Source: Flavobacterium caeni (GTDB lineage: Bacteria > Bacteroidota > Bacteroidia > Flavobacteriales > Flavobacteriaceae). From it: a stretch of DNA of 64,000 nt. Shown here piece by piece: positions 49,338-57,897 of the stretch (the first letter of the stretch is position 1; the number at the start of each line of letters is the position of its first letter). The stretch lies in NCBI RefSeq assembly GCF_900101895.1, contig NZ_FMVF01000008.1, positions 62,001 through 126,000 on the forward strand, read 5' to 3'. Under the pieces are notes generated by a model. The model was not told where the DNA came from. It saw only the letters and a program-made list of their open reading frames with translations, and ran no database searches. Both the position numbers and the translations under genes were made by a program.

Positions 49338-52190
49338 ATGCCAAAAGACCAATCCATCAAATCCGTTCTCATCATCGGCTCAGGCCCCATCGTCATCGGG
49401 CAGGCGTGCGAATTCGACTATGCCGGTTCGCAATCGGCGCGCTCGATCAGAGAGGAAGGAATCGAAGTCATCCTGATCAACTCGAACCCGGCCACCATCA
49501 TGACCGACCCGTCGATGGCCGACCACGTTTACCTGTTGCCGCTCACGACCAAATCGATCGTACAAATCCTGAAAGAACACCCGCAAATCGACGCCGTTTT
49601 GCCAACCATGGGCGGCCAAACCGCACTCAACCTTTGTCTCGAAGCCGATGAAAAAGGCATTTGGGAAGATTTTGGCGTGCGCCTAATCGGGGTCGATGTC
49701 AATGCGATCAACATCACCGAAGACCGCGAACAGTTCAAACAATTGCTCGAGCGCATTGGCGTTGGGGCAGCACCGGCCAAGACCGCAACGTCGTTTTTGA
49801 AAGGCAAGGAAATAGCGCAGGAATTCGGGTTTCCTTTGGTCATCCGTCCGTCGTTTACCTTGGGCGGTACGGGTGCGGCTTTCGTACACAAAAAAGAAGA
49901 TTTCGACGCGGCGTTGACCTACGGGCTCGAAGCATCACCCATCCACGAAGTCTTGATCGACAAGGCTTTGCTGGGTTGGAAGGAATACGAATTGGAACTT
50001 TTGCGCGACAAGAATGACAACGTGGTCATCATCTGTTCGATCGAAAACATGGACCCGATGGGCATCCACACCGGCGATTCGATTACGGTCGCGCCGGCGA
50101 TGACATTATCGGATTCGACATTCCAGAAAATGCGCGACATGGCCATTTTGATGATGCGTTCGATCGGGAATTTTGCGGGCGGATGTAATGTGCAGTTCGC
50201 CGTTTCGCCCGATGAAAAAGAAGACATTGTCGCCATCGAGATCAACCCGCGTGTGTCGCGTTCGTCGGCATTGGCTTCGAAAGCGACGGGTTATCCGATT
50301 GCGAAAATCGCGTCGAAATTGGCGCTCGGTTATACCTTGGACGAACTCCAAAACCAGATCACCAAATCGACTTCGGCACTTTTTGAACCCACGCTCGATT
50401 ACGTCATCGTCAAAATCCCGCGTTGGAATTTCGACAAATTCGAAGGTTCAGACCGAACTTTGGGCTTGCAGATGAAATCGGTAGGCGAGGTGATGGGCAT
50501 CGGCCGATCGTTCCAGGAAGCGCTGCACAAGGCGACGCAATCCTTAGAAATCAAACGCAACGGCATCGGCGCCGACGGCAAAGGCTACAAGAATTACGAG
50601 CAAATCATCGAGAAATTGACCTATGCGAGTTGGGACCGTGTGTTCGTGATTTATGACGCCATTGCCATTGGCATCCCGCTTTCAAGAATCCACGAAATCA
50701 CCAAGATCGACATGTGGTTCCTCAAGCAATACGAGGAATTGTACCTGATCGAAAAGGAAATTTCGCAATACAAAGTCGATACGTTGCCACGTGAACTGTT
50801 GCTCGAAGCCAAACAAAAAGGCTATGGCGACCGCCAGATTGCGCACATGATGGGCTGTCTGGAAAGCCAGGTGTACAAACTGCGCGAGACGATGAACATC
50901 AACCGCGTGTACAAATTGGTCGATACGTGCGCGGCCGAATTCAAGGCGAAAACACCTTACTATTACTCGACTTTCGAGGCCGAAATCGAAACCGCCGACG
51001 GCAAAAAATACGTCCACAACGAAAGCGTCGTTTCCGATAAAAAGAAAGTCGTCGTTCTGGGATCGGGACCAAACCGGATCGGGCAAGGCATCGAATTCGA
51101 TTATTCCTGTGTGCACGGCGTACTCGCGGCCAAGGAATGTGGCTACGAAACCATCATGATCAACTGTAACCCCGAGACGGTTTCGACCGATTTCGATACG
51201 GCCGATAAATTGTATTTCGAGCCGGTGTTTTGGGAGCACATTTACGACATCATCCGACATGAAAAACCCGAAGGCGTCATCGTGCAATTGGGTGGGCAAA
51301 CGGCTTTGAAACTCGCCGAAAAATTGTCGAAATACGGCATCAAAATCCTCGGGACGTCGTTTGACGCGCTCGATTTGGCCGAAGACCGCGGGCGTTTCTC
51401 GGAACTCTTGACCGACCTTAAAATCCCGTTCCCGAAATTCGGCGTGGCCGAAAATGCCGATCAGGCTTCAGCGCTTGCGGATGTTTTGGATTTCCCGCTG
51501 CTCGTGCGTCCGTCGTACGTTTTGGGCGGCCAGGGTATGAAAATCGTCATCAACAAACAGGAACTCGAGGAGCACGTCATCGATTTGCTCAAGAATATTC
51601 CGGGCAACAAATTGCTTTTGGACCATTATTTAGATGGTGCGATCGAAGCCGAAGCCGATGCGATTTGCGATGGCGAAAACGTCTACATCATTGGGATTAT
51701 GGAGCACATCGAACCGTGCGGCATCCACTCGGGCGATTCGAATGCGACGTTGCCGCCGTTCAACTTGGGCGAATTTGTGATGCAGCAGATCAAGGATCAT
51801 ACGAAGAAAATCGCGCTTGCACTGCAAACTGTCGGGCTCATCAACATCCAGTTCGCGATCAAGGACGACACGGTGTACATCATCGAGGCCAACCCACGCG
51901 CCTCGCGTACGGTGCCGTTCATCGCCAAGGCGTATGGAGAGCCGTATGTCAACTATGCCACAAAAGTGATGCTCGGCGTGAACAAAGTGACCGATTTTAC
52001 GTTCAATCCGCAGCTCAAAGGCTACGCGATCAAGCAACCGGTGTTCTCGTTCAGCAAATTCCCGAACGTCAACAAGGCGCTCGGCCCCGAAATGAAATCG
52101 ACGGGCGAGAGCATTTTGTTCATCGACGATTTGAAGGACGACCAGTTTTATGAGTTGTATTCACGACGGAAAATGTATTTAAGTAAATAA
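49338..52190 (+). CDS. carB: Carbamoyl-phosphate synthase large subunit, without C-terminal allosteric domain
   Basis: 950 residues. It makes carbamoyl phosphate from bicarbonate, 2 ATP and glutamine-derived ammonia for arginine and pyrimidine synthesis. Two homologous ATP-grasp halves are visible: SVLIIGSGPIVIGQACEFDY with VDAVLPTMGGQTALNLCLE-type blocks in the first and VVVLGSGPNRIGQGIEFDYS with GVIVQLGGQTALKLAEKL in the second; VIRPSFTLGGTGAAF and LVRPSYVLGGQGMKI are ATP-binding loops. It ends soon after GPEMKSTGESILFI; E. coli CarB runs about 120 residues further as the MGS domain that binds UMP/ornithine. The stop is followed at once by a terminator, so this is a natural short form. carA is not adjacent. 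Confidence 0.96.
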   Translation: MPKDQSIKSVLIIGSGPIVIGQACEFDYAGSQSARSIREEGIEVILINSNPATIMTDPSMADHVYLLPLTTKSIVQILKEHPQIDAVLPTMGGQTALNLCLEADEKGIWEDFGVRLIGVDVNAINITEDREQFKQLLERIGVGAAPAKTATSFLKGKEIAQEFGFPLVIRPSFTLGGTGAAFVHKKEDFDAALTYGLEASPIHEVLIDKALLGWKEYELELLRDKNDNVVIICSIENMDPMGIHTGDSITVAPAMTLSDSTFQKMRDMAILMMRSIGNFAGGCNVQFAVSPDEKEDIVAIEINPRVSRSSALASKATGYPIAKIASKLALGYTLDELQNQITKSTSALFEPTLDYVIVKIPRWNFDKFEGSDRTLGLQMKSVGEVMGIGRSFQEALHKATQSLEIKRNGIGADGKGYKNYEQIIEKLTYASWDRVFVIYDAIAIGIPLSRIHEITKIDMWFLKQYEELYLIEKEISQYKVDTLPRELLLEAKQKGYGDRQIAHMMGCLESQVYKLRETMNINRVYKLVDTCAAEFKAKTPYYYSTFEAEIETADGKKYVHNESVVSDKKKVVVLGSGPNRIGQGIEFDYSCVHGVLAAKECGYETIMINCNPETVSTDFDTADKLYFEPVFWEHIYDIIRHEKPEGVIVQLGGQTALKLAEKLSKYGIKILGTSFDALDLAEDRGRFSELLTDLKIPFPKFGVAENADQASALADVLDFPLLVRPSYVLGGQGMKIVINKQELEEHVIDLLKNIPGNKLLLDHYLDGAIEAEADAICDGENVYIIGIMEHIEPCGIHSGDSNATLPPFNLGEFVMQQIKDHTKKIALALQTVGLINIQFAIKDDTVYIIEANPRASRTVPFIAKAYGEPYVNYATKVMLGVNKVTDFTFNPQLKGYAIKQPVFSFSKFPNVNKALGPEMKSTGESILFIDDLKDDQFYELYSRRKMYLSK

Positions 52191-52219
52191 AAAAAGCTCC
52201 CGTTTGAGGGAGCTTTTTT
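52191..52219. terminator. Bidirectional terminator between carB and the T9SS protein gene
   Basis: GCTCCC (52196-52201) and GGGAGC (52208-52213) pair around a 6 nt loop with A and T runs either side. Confidence 0.9.
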
Positions 52220-52220
52220 G

Positions 52221-54362
52221 TTATTGCTTGATGACTTTGTACGTGGTTTTTGCATTTCCCGATTCGACGGTTATAAAATAATAGCCGCATTGAAGTTCGG
52301 CAATATCGACCTGCGTGTTGCTTTGTATGAGGTCGCGTTTGAGGATCCTGCCGCGCGCATCTGACAGTTCGTAAGTGCCGGTTTGGGCAGTATTGCTCTT
52401 GATGATAAAGTAGTTTTGCGCCGGGTTCGGATAGATCACAAAATCATTTTGCGCGAAACTTTTAACTGACAAAGGCGCCAATTGTGTCGCCACTTCGTTG
52501 GTTGTGATCGGCAGGTTGAAGTCGAAATAGATATCGGCTTTTGATTGGGCGATATCACCATAGGTAAAGCCCGGTTTTGGTTTGATCCTGTAGATCATCC
52601 AACCGTGGCTCGCGGCTTCATTCGCGCTGCTGTGCGGCAAATCGATGTTCGGGAACGTTGCCGACAGTTCATTGCCATTTTTGATTTGGATGCTGTAATC
52701 GTGGCTGGCTGCAATAGGTTCAAAAGTAGTCCAATCCAAATCGGCGTCGAGCGTTTCCTTCAGGACGACGGTTGTGGCCGATGCGCTTCCGGTGTTTTGG
52801 AAACGGGTCAGATAATGCAGGTAACTGCCCGTTTGGGTGGGTTCGATAAACGCGCCTTCGAGTACCGTTTTGTCGTTGGGGTCAAAAGCGTTGACGATAG
52901 TCTGGTCAAACGATACGCTGTTGTCCGCGGGAAAGGCATCGCCTGCAACCGGTGTTCCGGTGGCCGATAGATGCAACAAGTCGCCATCGTTGGCTGAAGG
53001 TGGCGTCAAAATATTGAGTGTAATATCGATGAATCGTTCCTCGAACGGAATCAAATTGGCGTAAGCCCAGGTAATCGTATTGATCGCAAAAGTGGTTTGT
53101 ACGGGCGTCGATGCACCGAAACCGGCTTTGTTCTGGTCAAAAACCATTGTGATATCGCCGCTCAGCGCTGTGCTGCCATTGTTCCAGAAATACAACCGGT
53201 AATGCGAGCTGAAGCCCGGGCGCGGATGGTCGATGGGAACCAACGCGACCGACAAATTGGCAAATCCCGTTGCCGATCCGATGCAAAAATCGGTGTTGTC
53301 ATAATTAACGTCTTCGCCGCTGCTCACAATCGACACCGATGCCGGGTCCGAAGAAAAATTGACATTGAGATTCTCTGTGGCCGTTGTTTGGTAAGTGTCT
53401 GTATTCGGGATGTAAATCTCGTAATTTCCGGATGCGTCCGTAAAAGTCGCAAACGAGTTTGAACTGCCGGTTGCGACCACTTTTCTGTTTGGAAAGCCTG
53501 TACCGCTTGCGCAGTTATCGCTATTCGAATTGAATTTGACCTGGCCGCTGATGCGGTTGGGCAACAAATCGGTGAGTTTCACGGTGTAGGGATAAAGCAC
53601 GGGTAAACTGGCGACGGGACATGTCCCACAATGCGGCGTATCATATCCGGTAAGGCCGAATCCGCAATTGGCGTCTATATCCATATTGAAGCCGTTGAAA
53701 ATATAGCCGACGTCCACGTCATCCTGCGTGATGTAGTGAATGCCGTAAGTAATCAGTTGGGAGCCGTTGCCAAAGGCGTTGTCCAACGTGACATTTTCAT
53801 CCGAGATATAAAACGTGGAAAAAAACGGCACATCGACCTGGTAGGTATAACCCACATCATCGCCTACATCAACTATAGAATTACCATTGTTGTCATGGTA
53901 TTCATGATTGATCGACAAAACGATCATGGGTGAATAGAAAGATTCCGTCGGGTTGTCAGAGTAATAATCGTACGGATCGCTCAAATCGGTCACTTCAACA
54001 CCGCCGGGCGCAGTGGCAAATACTTTGGCCTGGCTCATGTCATAGCAATCGAAAGCGAATTTGTTTGCCATAAAACTAATAGTGTCCTCTTCCCCGGGCG
54101 CCAGGCTCGGAATTGCGGTTTCAGGCGGAAAGGTGTAGTAGATGTCAAGCATGCTGCTGTTTTCACTCAGGTTGTCGATGTAAATGTTCGTCAACGGCTG
54201 ATCGCCATTATTCTTGATGGTAAAAGCGAAATAGATCATATTCTGATCCATAAAAACACCGGTCATTATTAATCCGATGGACGGACCCTGCACCGTTTTG
54301 TCGCTATTTCCGGCGAATACATTCAGCGAAAAAAACAGCAGGAGAAGTAATTTTTGTTTCAT
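52221..54362 (-). CDS. T9SS-secreted protein with DUF7619-like domain
   Basis: 713 residues, signal peptide MKQKLLLLLFFSLNVFAG. Beta-rich throughout. FTIKNNGDQPLTNIYIDNLS near the start is an Ig/DUF11-like fold. A carboxypeptidase-like regulatory segment is visible around TFTDASGNYEIYIPNT, and NAFDPNDKTVLEGAFI is the hallmark of the DUF7619 domain that often precedes T9SS tails. The type A sorting domain is at the end (FVIYPNPAQNYFIIKS, then YKVIKQ). Exported by T9SS, then anchored or released. No enzymatic motif. Confidence 0.87.
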   Translation of the reverse strand: MKQKLLLLLFFSLNVFAGNSDKTVQGPSIGLIMTGVFMDQNMIYFAFTIKNNGDQPLTNIYIDNLSENSSMLDIYYTFPPETAIPSLAPGEEDTISFMANKFAFDCYDMSQAKVFATAPGGVEVTDLSDPYDYYSDNPTESFYSPMIVLSINHEYHDNNGNSIVDVGDDVGYTYQVDVPFFSTFYISDENVTLDNAFGNGSQLITYGIHYITQDDVDVGYIFNGFNMDIDANCGFGLTGYDTPHCGTCPVASLPVLYPYTVKLTDLLPNRISGQVKFNSNSDNCASGTGFPNRKVVATGSSNSFATFTDASGNYEIYIPNTDTYQTTATENLNVNFSSDPASVSIVSSGEDVNYDNTDFCIGSATGFANLSVALVPIDHPRPGFSSHYRLYFWNNGSTALSGDITMVFDQNKAGFGASTPVQTTFAINTITWAYANLIPFEERFIDITLNILTPPSANDGDLLHLSATGTPVAGDAFPADNSVSFDQTIVNAFDPNDKTVLEGAFIEPTQTGSYLHYLTRFQNTGSASATTVVLKETLDADLDWTTFEPIAASHDYSIQIKNGNELSATFPNIDLPHSSANEAASHGWMIYRIKPKPGFTYGDIAQSKADIYFDFNLPITTNEVATQLAPLSVKSFAQNDFVIYPNPAQNYFIIKSNTAQTGTYELSDARGRILKRDLIQSNTQVDIAELQCGYYFITVESGNAKTTYKVIKQ

Positions 54363-54510
54363 GGTATTGGTTGTTAGTGTGTTAAAGATAATTTTTTTAT
54401 TGGCTATGAACCGTTTTTAAGAATTATTTTTATAACAGTTTGGGCCTGCCAAAACCCTAATGAACAAAAATGGCGCGTCTCCGGCGCGGGTGCCGCAATT
54501 CCTGAACGTC

Positions 54511-54543
54511 AAAAAAAATCCCCGATTCAAATGGGAATCAGGG
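54511..54543 (-). terminator. Terminator of the ArsR/SRPBCC operon
   Basis: On the minus strand CCCTGATTC and GAATCGGGG (9 bp, one G-U) pair around a 6 nt loop and are followed by eight T. It lies 56 bp past the end of the frameshifted SRPBCC gene. Confidence 0.75.
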
Positions 54544-54598
54544 TTGATTAAATGTAAAAAAGCCACAGGATCGTAGCTTTAAACGGCGGTTTCGAACT

Positions 54599-55017
54599 TC
54601 AATTCGCTTCCGTATACTTTTTGAAATTGTCTAGAATCGCCTGCCAGCCGTCGCGCTGTATCTGCTCAGGATTTTGGTTTTCGGGTACAAAACTCTCCCT
54701 GATGTGCGTTTGGTCGCCTTGCGGGGTAAACGTAATTTCAGCCGTCCGCCCGTCATCCATTGCGTAAGCGATGAAATTGTTCGGGACGACATGCGTGTGT
54801 ACCGGCCGCCAAAATCAAAACTGAAACTGCCGTCTTTGGCCGCCATCGTTGTGGTGAATTTGCCCTCGGCGCGCAAGTCGTTTTCAGCGTGCGGGGCGTG
54901 CCAATCATCCGATGCCTGGCACCAACGCATGATGTGTTCCGGTTCAGACCAATACGCCCAGACTTTTTCCACCGGCGCGTGAACGGTTGTTTCTACGGTG
55001 ATTTTCCTTGTTTCCAT
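54599..55017 (-). pseudogene. SRPBCC (AHSA1-like) gene with a frameshift
   Basis: From ATG 55017 the product begins METRKITVETTVHAPVEKVW and continues normally to SFSFDFGG (about residue 68), then loses homology. Shifting frame near 54800-54808 restores a normal ending: VVPNNFIAYAMDDGRTAEIT, ESFVPENQNPEQIQRDGWQ, ILDNFKKYTEAN, with a stop at 54599-54601. Together the two parts make a full ~140-residue AHSA1 domain. At the junction, GGCGGC is followed by an apparent extra CG before GTACACACG, or one base has been lost. Either a genuine pseudogene or a sequencing error. Last gene of the ArsR-led cluster. Confidence 0.75.
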
Positions 55018-55103
55018 GGTGTGGTTTTTTGGTTGATACAAAGATATCGGGCCGCATTTTTTCCCAAGTGTGCGAAACCGACAAACAACGGTGCCGGTTG
55101 CAA

Positions 55104-55547
55104 CTATTCTTTGTTCAGGCCAGTAAATTCTTTGTATTTGTCGCCGAGCGGAACCATACATTTAACGTCATTGTCGCCGATATACCACTCGAGGCAATAG
55201 CCGTCAGGATCAACCTCGTGCTGCGCGATCAACAATTGGAACGCACGACCGATGCTTTCGGGGTCTTCCATAAAATCCTTGATGTAGAAACTGTTGTAAG
55301 GTCCTTTTTTGATCCTGAAGGTTTCCAGTCCGTACTTTTCGGCCGTTTCGTGTGGCATCAAATCGGCGGCAGCTTTGTAGACAATCTTGCCGTTTTGGTC
55401 CTTCCAGGAAATGCCAAAAAAACGCCTGCGCTCTTTTTCGGGAAGGATGACGTGAAGATGGATGTGCGCGCGTTCCACATCGTCGGGAAAATTCTTGGCC
55501 GTTACACACACCACGTCGATGTCTTCGGTTAAAGTAAAACTGTCCAT
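55104..55547 (-). CDS. GyrI/AraC-effector-binding-like protein
   Basis: 147 residues from ATG 55547 (MDSFTLTEDIDVVCVTAKNF); the frame opens 54 nt further upstream but the family-like strand starts here. VVCVTAKNFPDDVERAHIHL, RFFGISWKDQNGKIVYKAAA, FRIKKGPYNSFYIKDFMEDP and GYCLEWYIGDNDVKCMVPL fit the beta-alpha-beta-beta effector-binding fold (GyrI-like), which binds small hydrophobic ligands. There is no DNA-binding domain. Inserted in a cluster of SRPBCC ligand-binding proteins. Family call is by pattern only. Confidence 0.6.
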   Translation of the reverse strand: MDSFTLTEDIDVVCVTAKNFPDDVERAHIHLHVILPEKERRRFFGISWKDQNGKIVYKAAADLMPHETAEKYGLETFRIKKGPYNSFYIKDFMEDPESIGRAFQLLIAQHEVDPDGYCLEWYIGDNDVKCMVPLGDKYKEFTGLNKE

Positions 55548-55628
55548 AAGCGTTTTTTTGTTGACACTCAAATTTAACCAAAAATCCAAAGAATCAAACA
55601 ACCGATCGTTTTATTTTTATACGAAACG

Positions 55629-56075
55629 TTATTCGCCCTTCGCAAATTTGTCGGCTACCAGATTGAGCGAAATTCCGTGTTCCAAAAAGCATTTCATGCC
55701 GTCGAGCACGGTGGTGAACCCGCCCGTGGAATCCCTGACGGCCGCGAGCAAATCGTCACCGGTTTCGGTATAGCCCGTTTCGCGGACGGTCACATAGGTG
55801 GTGTCATCGGTCAGTGGCTCATACGAAAACACCACGCGTCGTTTGGGCTGGCCCCAGTCAAAAACAATACTTTGGTTATCGGTAATTGCTACCACGAACA
55901 CCTCGGCCGATACGCCATACATTTCCCAGTGCCACGTCACGGTTTGGCCCGCTTGGAGTTGGCCGGAGCTTTTGGTGAACCAGAACTGGGTAGTGCGTTG
56001 CGGGTCGATCATCGCTTCGAATACGTCGCGCACCGGTTTTCTGATCAGCATTTGGGCTTCGGTATAGGCTTCCAT
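55629..56075 (-). CDS. SRPBCC (AHSA1-like) domain protein
   Basis: 148 residues, MEAYTEAQMLIRKPVRDVFE. The helix-grip fold is complete: first strand, KPVRDVFEAMIDPQRTTQFW, TWHWEMYGVSAEVFVVAITD, IVFDWGQPKRRVVFSYEPLT, TYVTVRETGY and the long C-terminal helix TTVLDGMKCFLEHGISLNLV. Probably a ligand-binding or polyketide-cyclase-like protein. It follows the next SRPBCC gene by 11 bp in the ArsR-led operon. Confidence 0.87.
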   Translation of the reverse strand: MEAYTEAQMLIRKPVRDVFEAMIDPQRTTQFWFTKSSGQLQAGQTVTWHWEMYGVSAEVFVVAITDNQSIVFDWGQPKRRVVFSYEPLTDDTTYVTVRETGYTETGDDLLAAVRDSTGGFTTVLDGMKCFLEHGISLNLVADKFAKGE

Positions 56076-56086
56076 GGTCTTTTTTG

Positions 56087-56515
56087 CTAAAGTTCGACAA
56101 AATTCTGGAGCGATCCAACAAAGTGCGTCCAGCCTTGTTTGAAGTTTTCGTTCGAGAAGTCGGGGTATCGTTCCGATTCAAACGACTCGGTGATCGTATG
56201 CGTAAGCGTGAGTTGGGTTTGGTCGCCCAACGGTTCCAGAGCAAAGCAAACGACCGAATTCCCCGGATACCCGACATATTGCCATGTGTAGGCAATCCGT
56301 TTGTTCGGGATTGCTTCTGTCACCACTATTTTGTGCGGATACAGGCGGCCGTTGTGGGTGACGTCCCACTGGGTAGTGAATCCCACTGCGGGCTTAAAAT
56401 CGGCCATCATCGGGAAAAACCATTGTTTGAGTTGGTCGGGTTCGGTGAGCGCGCGCCAGACTTTTTCAACAGGTGCGTCGTAAATGCGTTCGAGTGATAG
56501 TGTGGGAGTGGCCAT
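56087..56515 (-). CDS. SRPBCC (AHSA1-like) domain protein
   Basis: 142 residues, MATPTLSLERIYDAPVEKVW. ERIYDAPVEKVWRALTEPDQ, LKQWFFPMMADFKPAVGFTT, KIVVTEAIPNKRIAYTWQYV, TQLTLTHTITESFESERYPD and the C-terminal helix GWTHFVGSLQNFVEL are those of the activator-of-Hsp90-like family. Located 11 bp after the ArsR gene; ArsR plus AHSA1 is a recurrent bacterial pair in which the regulator probably controls the binding protein. Confidence 0.9.
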   Translation of the reverse strand: MATPTLSLERIYDAPVEKVWRALTEPDQLKQWFFPMMADFKPAVGFTTQWDVTHNGRLYPHKIVVTEAIPNKRIAYTWQYVGYPGNSVVCFALEPLGDQTQLTLTHTITESFESERYPDFSNENFKQGWTHFVGSLQNFVEL

Positions 56516-56526
56516 ACGAATTCGGT

Positions 56527-56832
56527 TTAAGGTTTAGACAAAAATTGATCGAGCGCATCGAGTTTTTCGTTCCAGAAATGGCGGTATTGGAGCGTCCATT
56601 GCGCCACCTCCGACAGGGCATCGTAGCTGGGTTCGCAAAATCGTTCGCGTCCTTGCTTTCTAATCTTGACCAGCCCGCATTGCGTCAGTATCTTGATGTG
56701 TTTGGAAATCGCAGGGCGGCTGATGTCGAACTGGTCGGCCACGGCATTGAGGTGCAAGGGTTGTTGCGCGAGCAAACCGATGATTTCGCGTCGGGTAGGG
56801 TCGGCAATCGCCTGAAAAACGTCTCGTCTCAT
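56527..56832 (-). CDS. ArsR family winged-helix transcriptional regulator
   Basis: 101 residues, MRRDVFQAIADPTRREIIGL. The winged helix is complete: AIADPTRREIIGLLAQQPLH, AVADQFDISRPAISKHIKIL (recognition helix), GLVKIRKQGRERFCEPSYDA (wing), then the dimerisation helix. The metal-binding ELCVCDL motif of ArsR/SmtB sensors is absent; a lone Cys lies in LTQCGLV. This matches the non-metal ArsR type that partners AHSA1 proteins. Promoter and candidate operator at 56841-56885. Confidence 0.92.
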   Translation of the reverse strand: MRRDVFQAIADPTRREIIGLLAQQPLHLNAVADQFDISRPAISKHIKILTQCGLVKIRKQGRERFCEPSYDALSEVAQWTLQYRHFWNEKLDALDQFLSKP

Positions 56833-56840
56833 ACAAAAGA

Positions 56841-56885
56841 GTAACTATTCGGTTACAAATATAATGAAACCGTTTGGTTACGCAA
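56841..56885 (-). promoter_or_regulatory. Promoter and candidate operator of the ArsR/SRPBCC operon
   Basis: On the minus strand TTG (56883-56885), 19 bp spacer, TATATTTG (56856-56863): a perfect consensus. Just downstream, GTAAC-N6-GTTAC (56841-56856 on the plus strand) is an inverted repeat overlapping the expected transcription start, and a further GTTAC half-site lies in the spacer. This suits an autorepressing ArsR dimer; binding is inferred. Confidence 0.6.
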
Positions 56886-56935
56886 ATAAATTTGGATTTT
56901 TTTGAAAAACAGCAGCCAAAAAGTAAAGCAGATGC

Positions 56936-57472
56936 CTATTTGACCGTGAATTCAGACCTGATGTTTACCTTGTTCGATACCTTGCTTTTGACGACAGACG
57001 GGATCTGGATGTCAAAATCGCTGGCATTGACCGCAAAATTCGAAATGATTTCGATGCCTGCGTCGGTCTTGCGGATTTTTGCCGGTGCGGCGATGGCCTT
57101 CGATTTTCCGTGTAGTTCAAGTTGACCCTTGATCGAAAAATCCTTGAATGTCGTGCCCAGCGCAGCGGCGTCAAAGTTTTCGATTTTGCCTTTGAACGTC
57201 GCTTTCGGATGCTTGTCGCTCTCGACGTAATTTTCGTTGAAATGTTCTTCCATCAAGGCTATTTTAAAACGGAAGCCTTTGACAAGCGCAAGGCTCGCGA
57301 ATTCTCCGGTTTGGGCATTGAGTACGGCGGTGGCGGCGTTGTGGGTCGCCTTGACTTCTTCGAACGACGGCACCGAGGCCTCGAATTCAATTTTACCTGT
57401 TTTGGTGATCATTTTCTGTGCAGAAGCGCTTATGGCGATCAGCAGCAACAAAGTGGTGAGTGTTGTTTTCAT
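56936..57472 (-). CDS. YceI family protein
   Basis: 178 residues, signal peptide MKTTLTTLLLLIAISASAQ, then KMITKTGKIEFEASVPSFEE. The lipocalin-like YceI barrel: strands GKIEFEASVP, TAVLNAQTGEFASLALVKGF, MEEHFNENYVESDKHPKATF, FKDFSIKGQLELHGKSKAIA. YceI proteins are periplasmic and bind isoprenoid-type lipids such as quinone-like molecules. Here it is 12 bp downstream of a c-type cytochrome gene in the same direction, which suggests an electron-transfer connection. Confidence 0.9.
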   Translation of the reverse strand: MKTTLTTLLLLIAISASAQKMITKTGKIEFEASVPSFEEVKATHNAATAVLNAQTGEFASLALVKGFRFKIALMEEHFNENYVESDKHPKATFKGKIENFDAAALGTTFKDFSIKGQLELHGKSKAIAAPAKIRKTDAGIEIISNFAVNASDFDIQIPSVVKSKVSNKVNIRSEFTVK

Positions 57473-57484
57473 GGTTTATGTTGG

Positions 57485-57880
57485 TTATTCGAGTAGTCCT
57501 TCGGCGTCCCATTGCGCGATCATGTCGATGGTATTTTGCGGTAGCCGCGTACCGCCGTTGGGCATCATACCTTCGGCACCTTGCGGACGCGAGATACGGT
57601 CAATCAGGCCGCGTTCAAGAACGGCTTGCTTGACCTGTTCGTAGCTGACCAACGACATGGGCGCACCGTTTACCGGAGAAGCGCCATGGCAAACGGTACA
57701 GTTCGCATTGATGACGGCCGCGACGTTGTTGGTATAGCTGATGGGCGCGTCTGGTGTATTTTGTGGGGCGATCAGATCATCTGTACTGTCGTTGGCGCAA
57801 CCCATCGCGCAAAAAAGCATCATTGCAAAACCCAACGCGCGCGTGGGGAAATTCGTAGGATTGGAACTACTGATCTTCAT
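57485..57880 (-). CDS. Small c-type cytochrome lipoprotein
   Basis: 131 residues. The signal region contains a lipobox (LFCAMGC, Cys at about 27). One haem-binding CxxCH: AVINANCTVCHGASPVNG. The distal Met is probably in GMMPNGGTRLP. It is followed by the typical helix TIDMIAQWDAEGLLE. A monohaem cytochrome of the electron-transfer type anchored to a membrane by lipid. The start codon is only 17 bp from that of the divergent OB-fold gene. Confidence 0.88.
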   Translation of the reverse strand: MKISSSNPTNFPTRALGFAMMLFCAMGCANDSTDDLIAPQNTPDAPISYTNNVAAVINANCTVCHGASPVNGAPMSLVSYEQVKQAVLERGLIDRISRPQGAEGMMPNGGTRLPQNTIDMIAQWDAEGLLE

Positions 57881-57897
57881 CGTTCTGTTTTAAAGTT

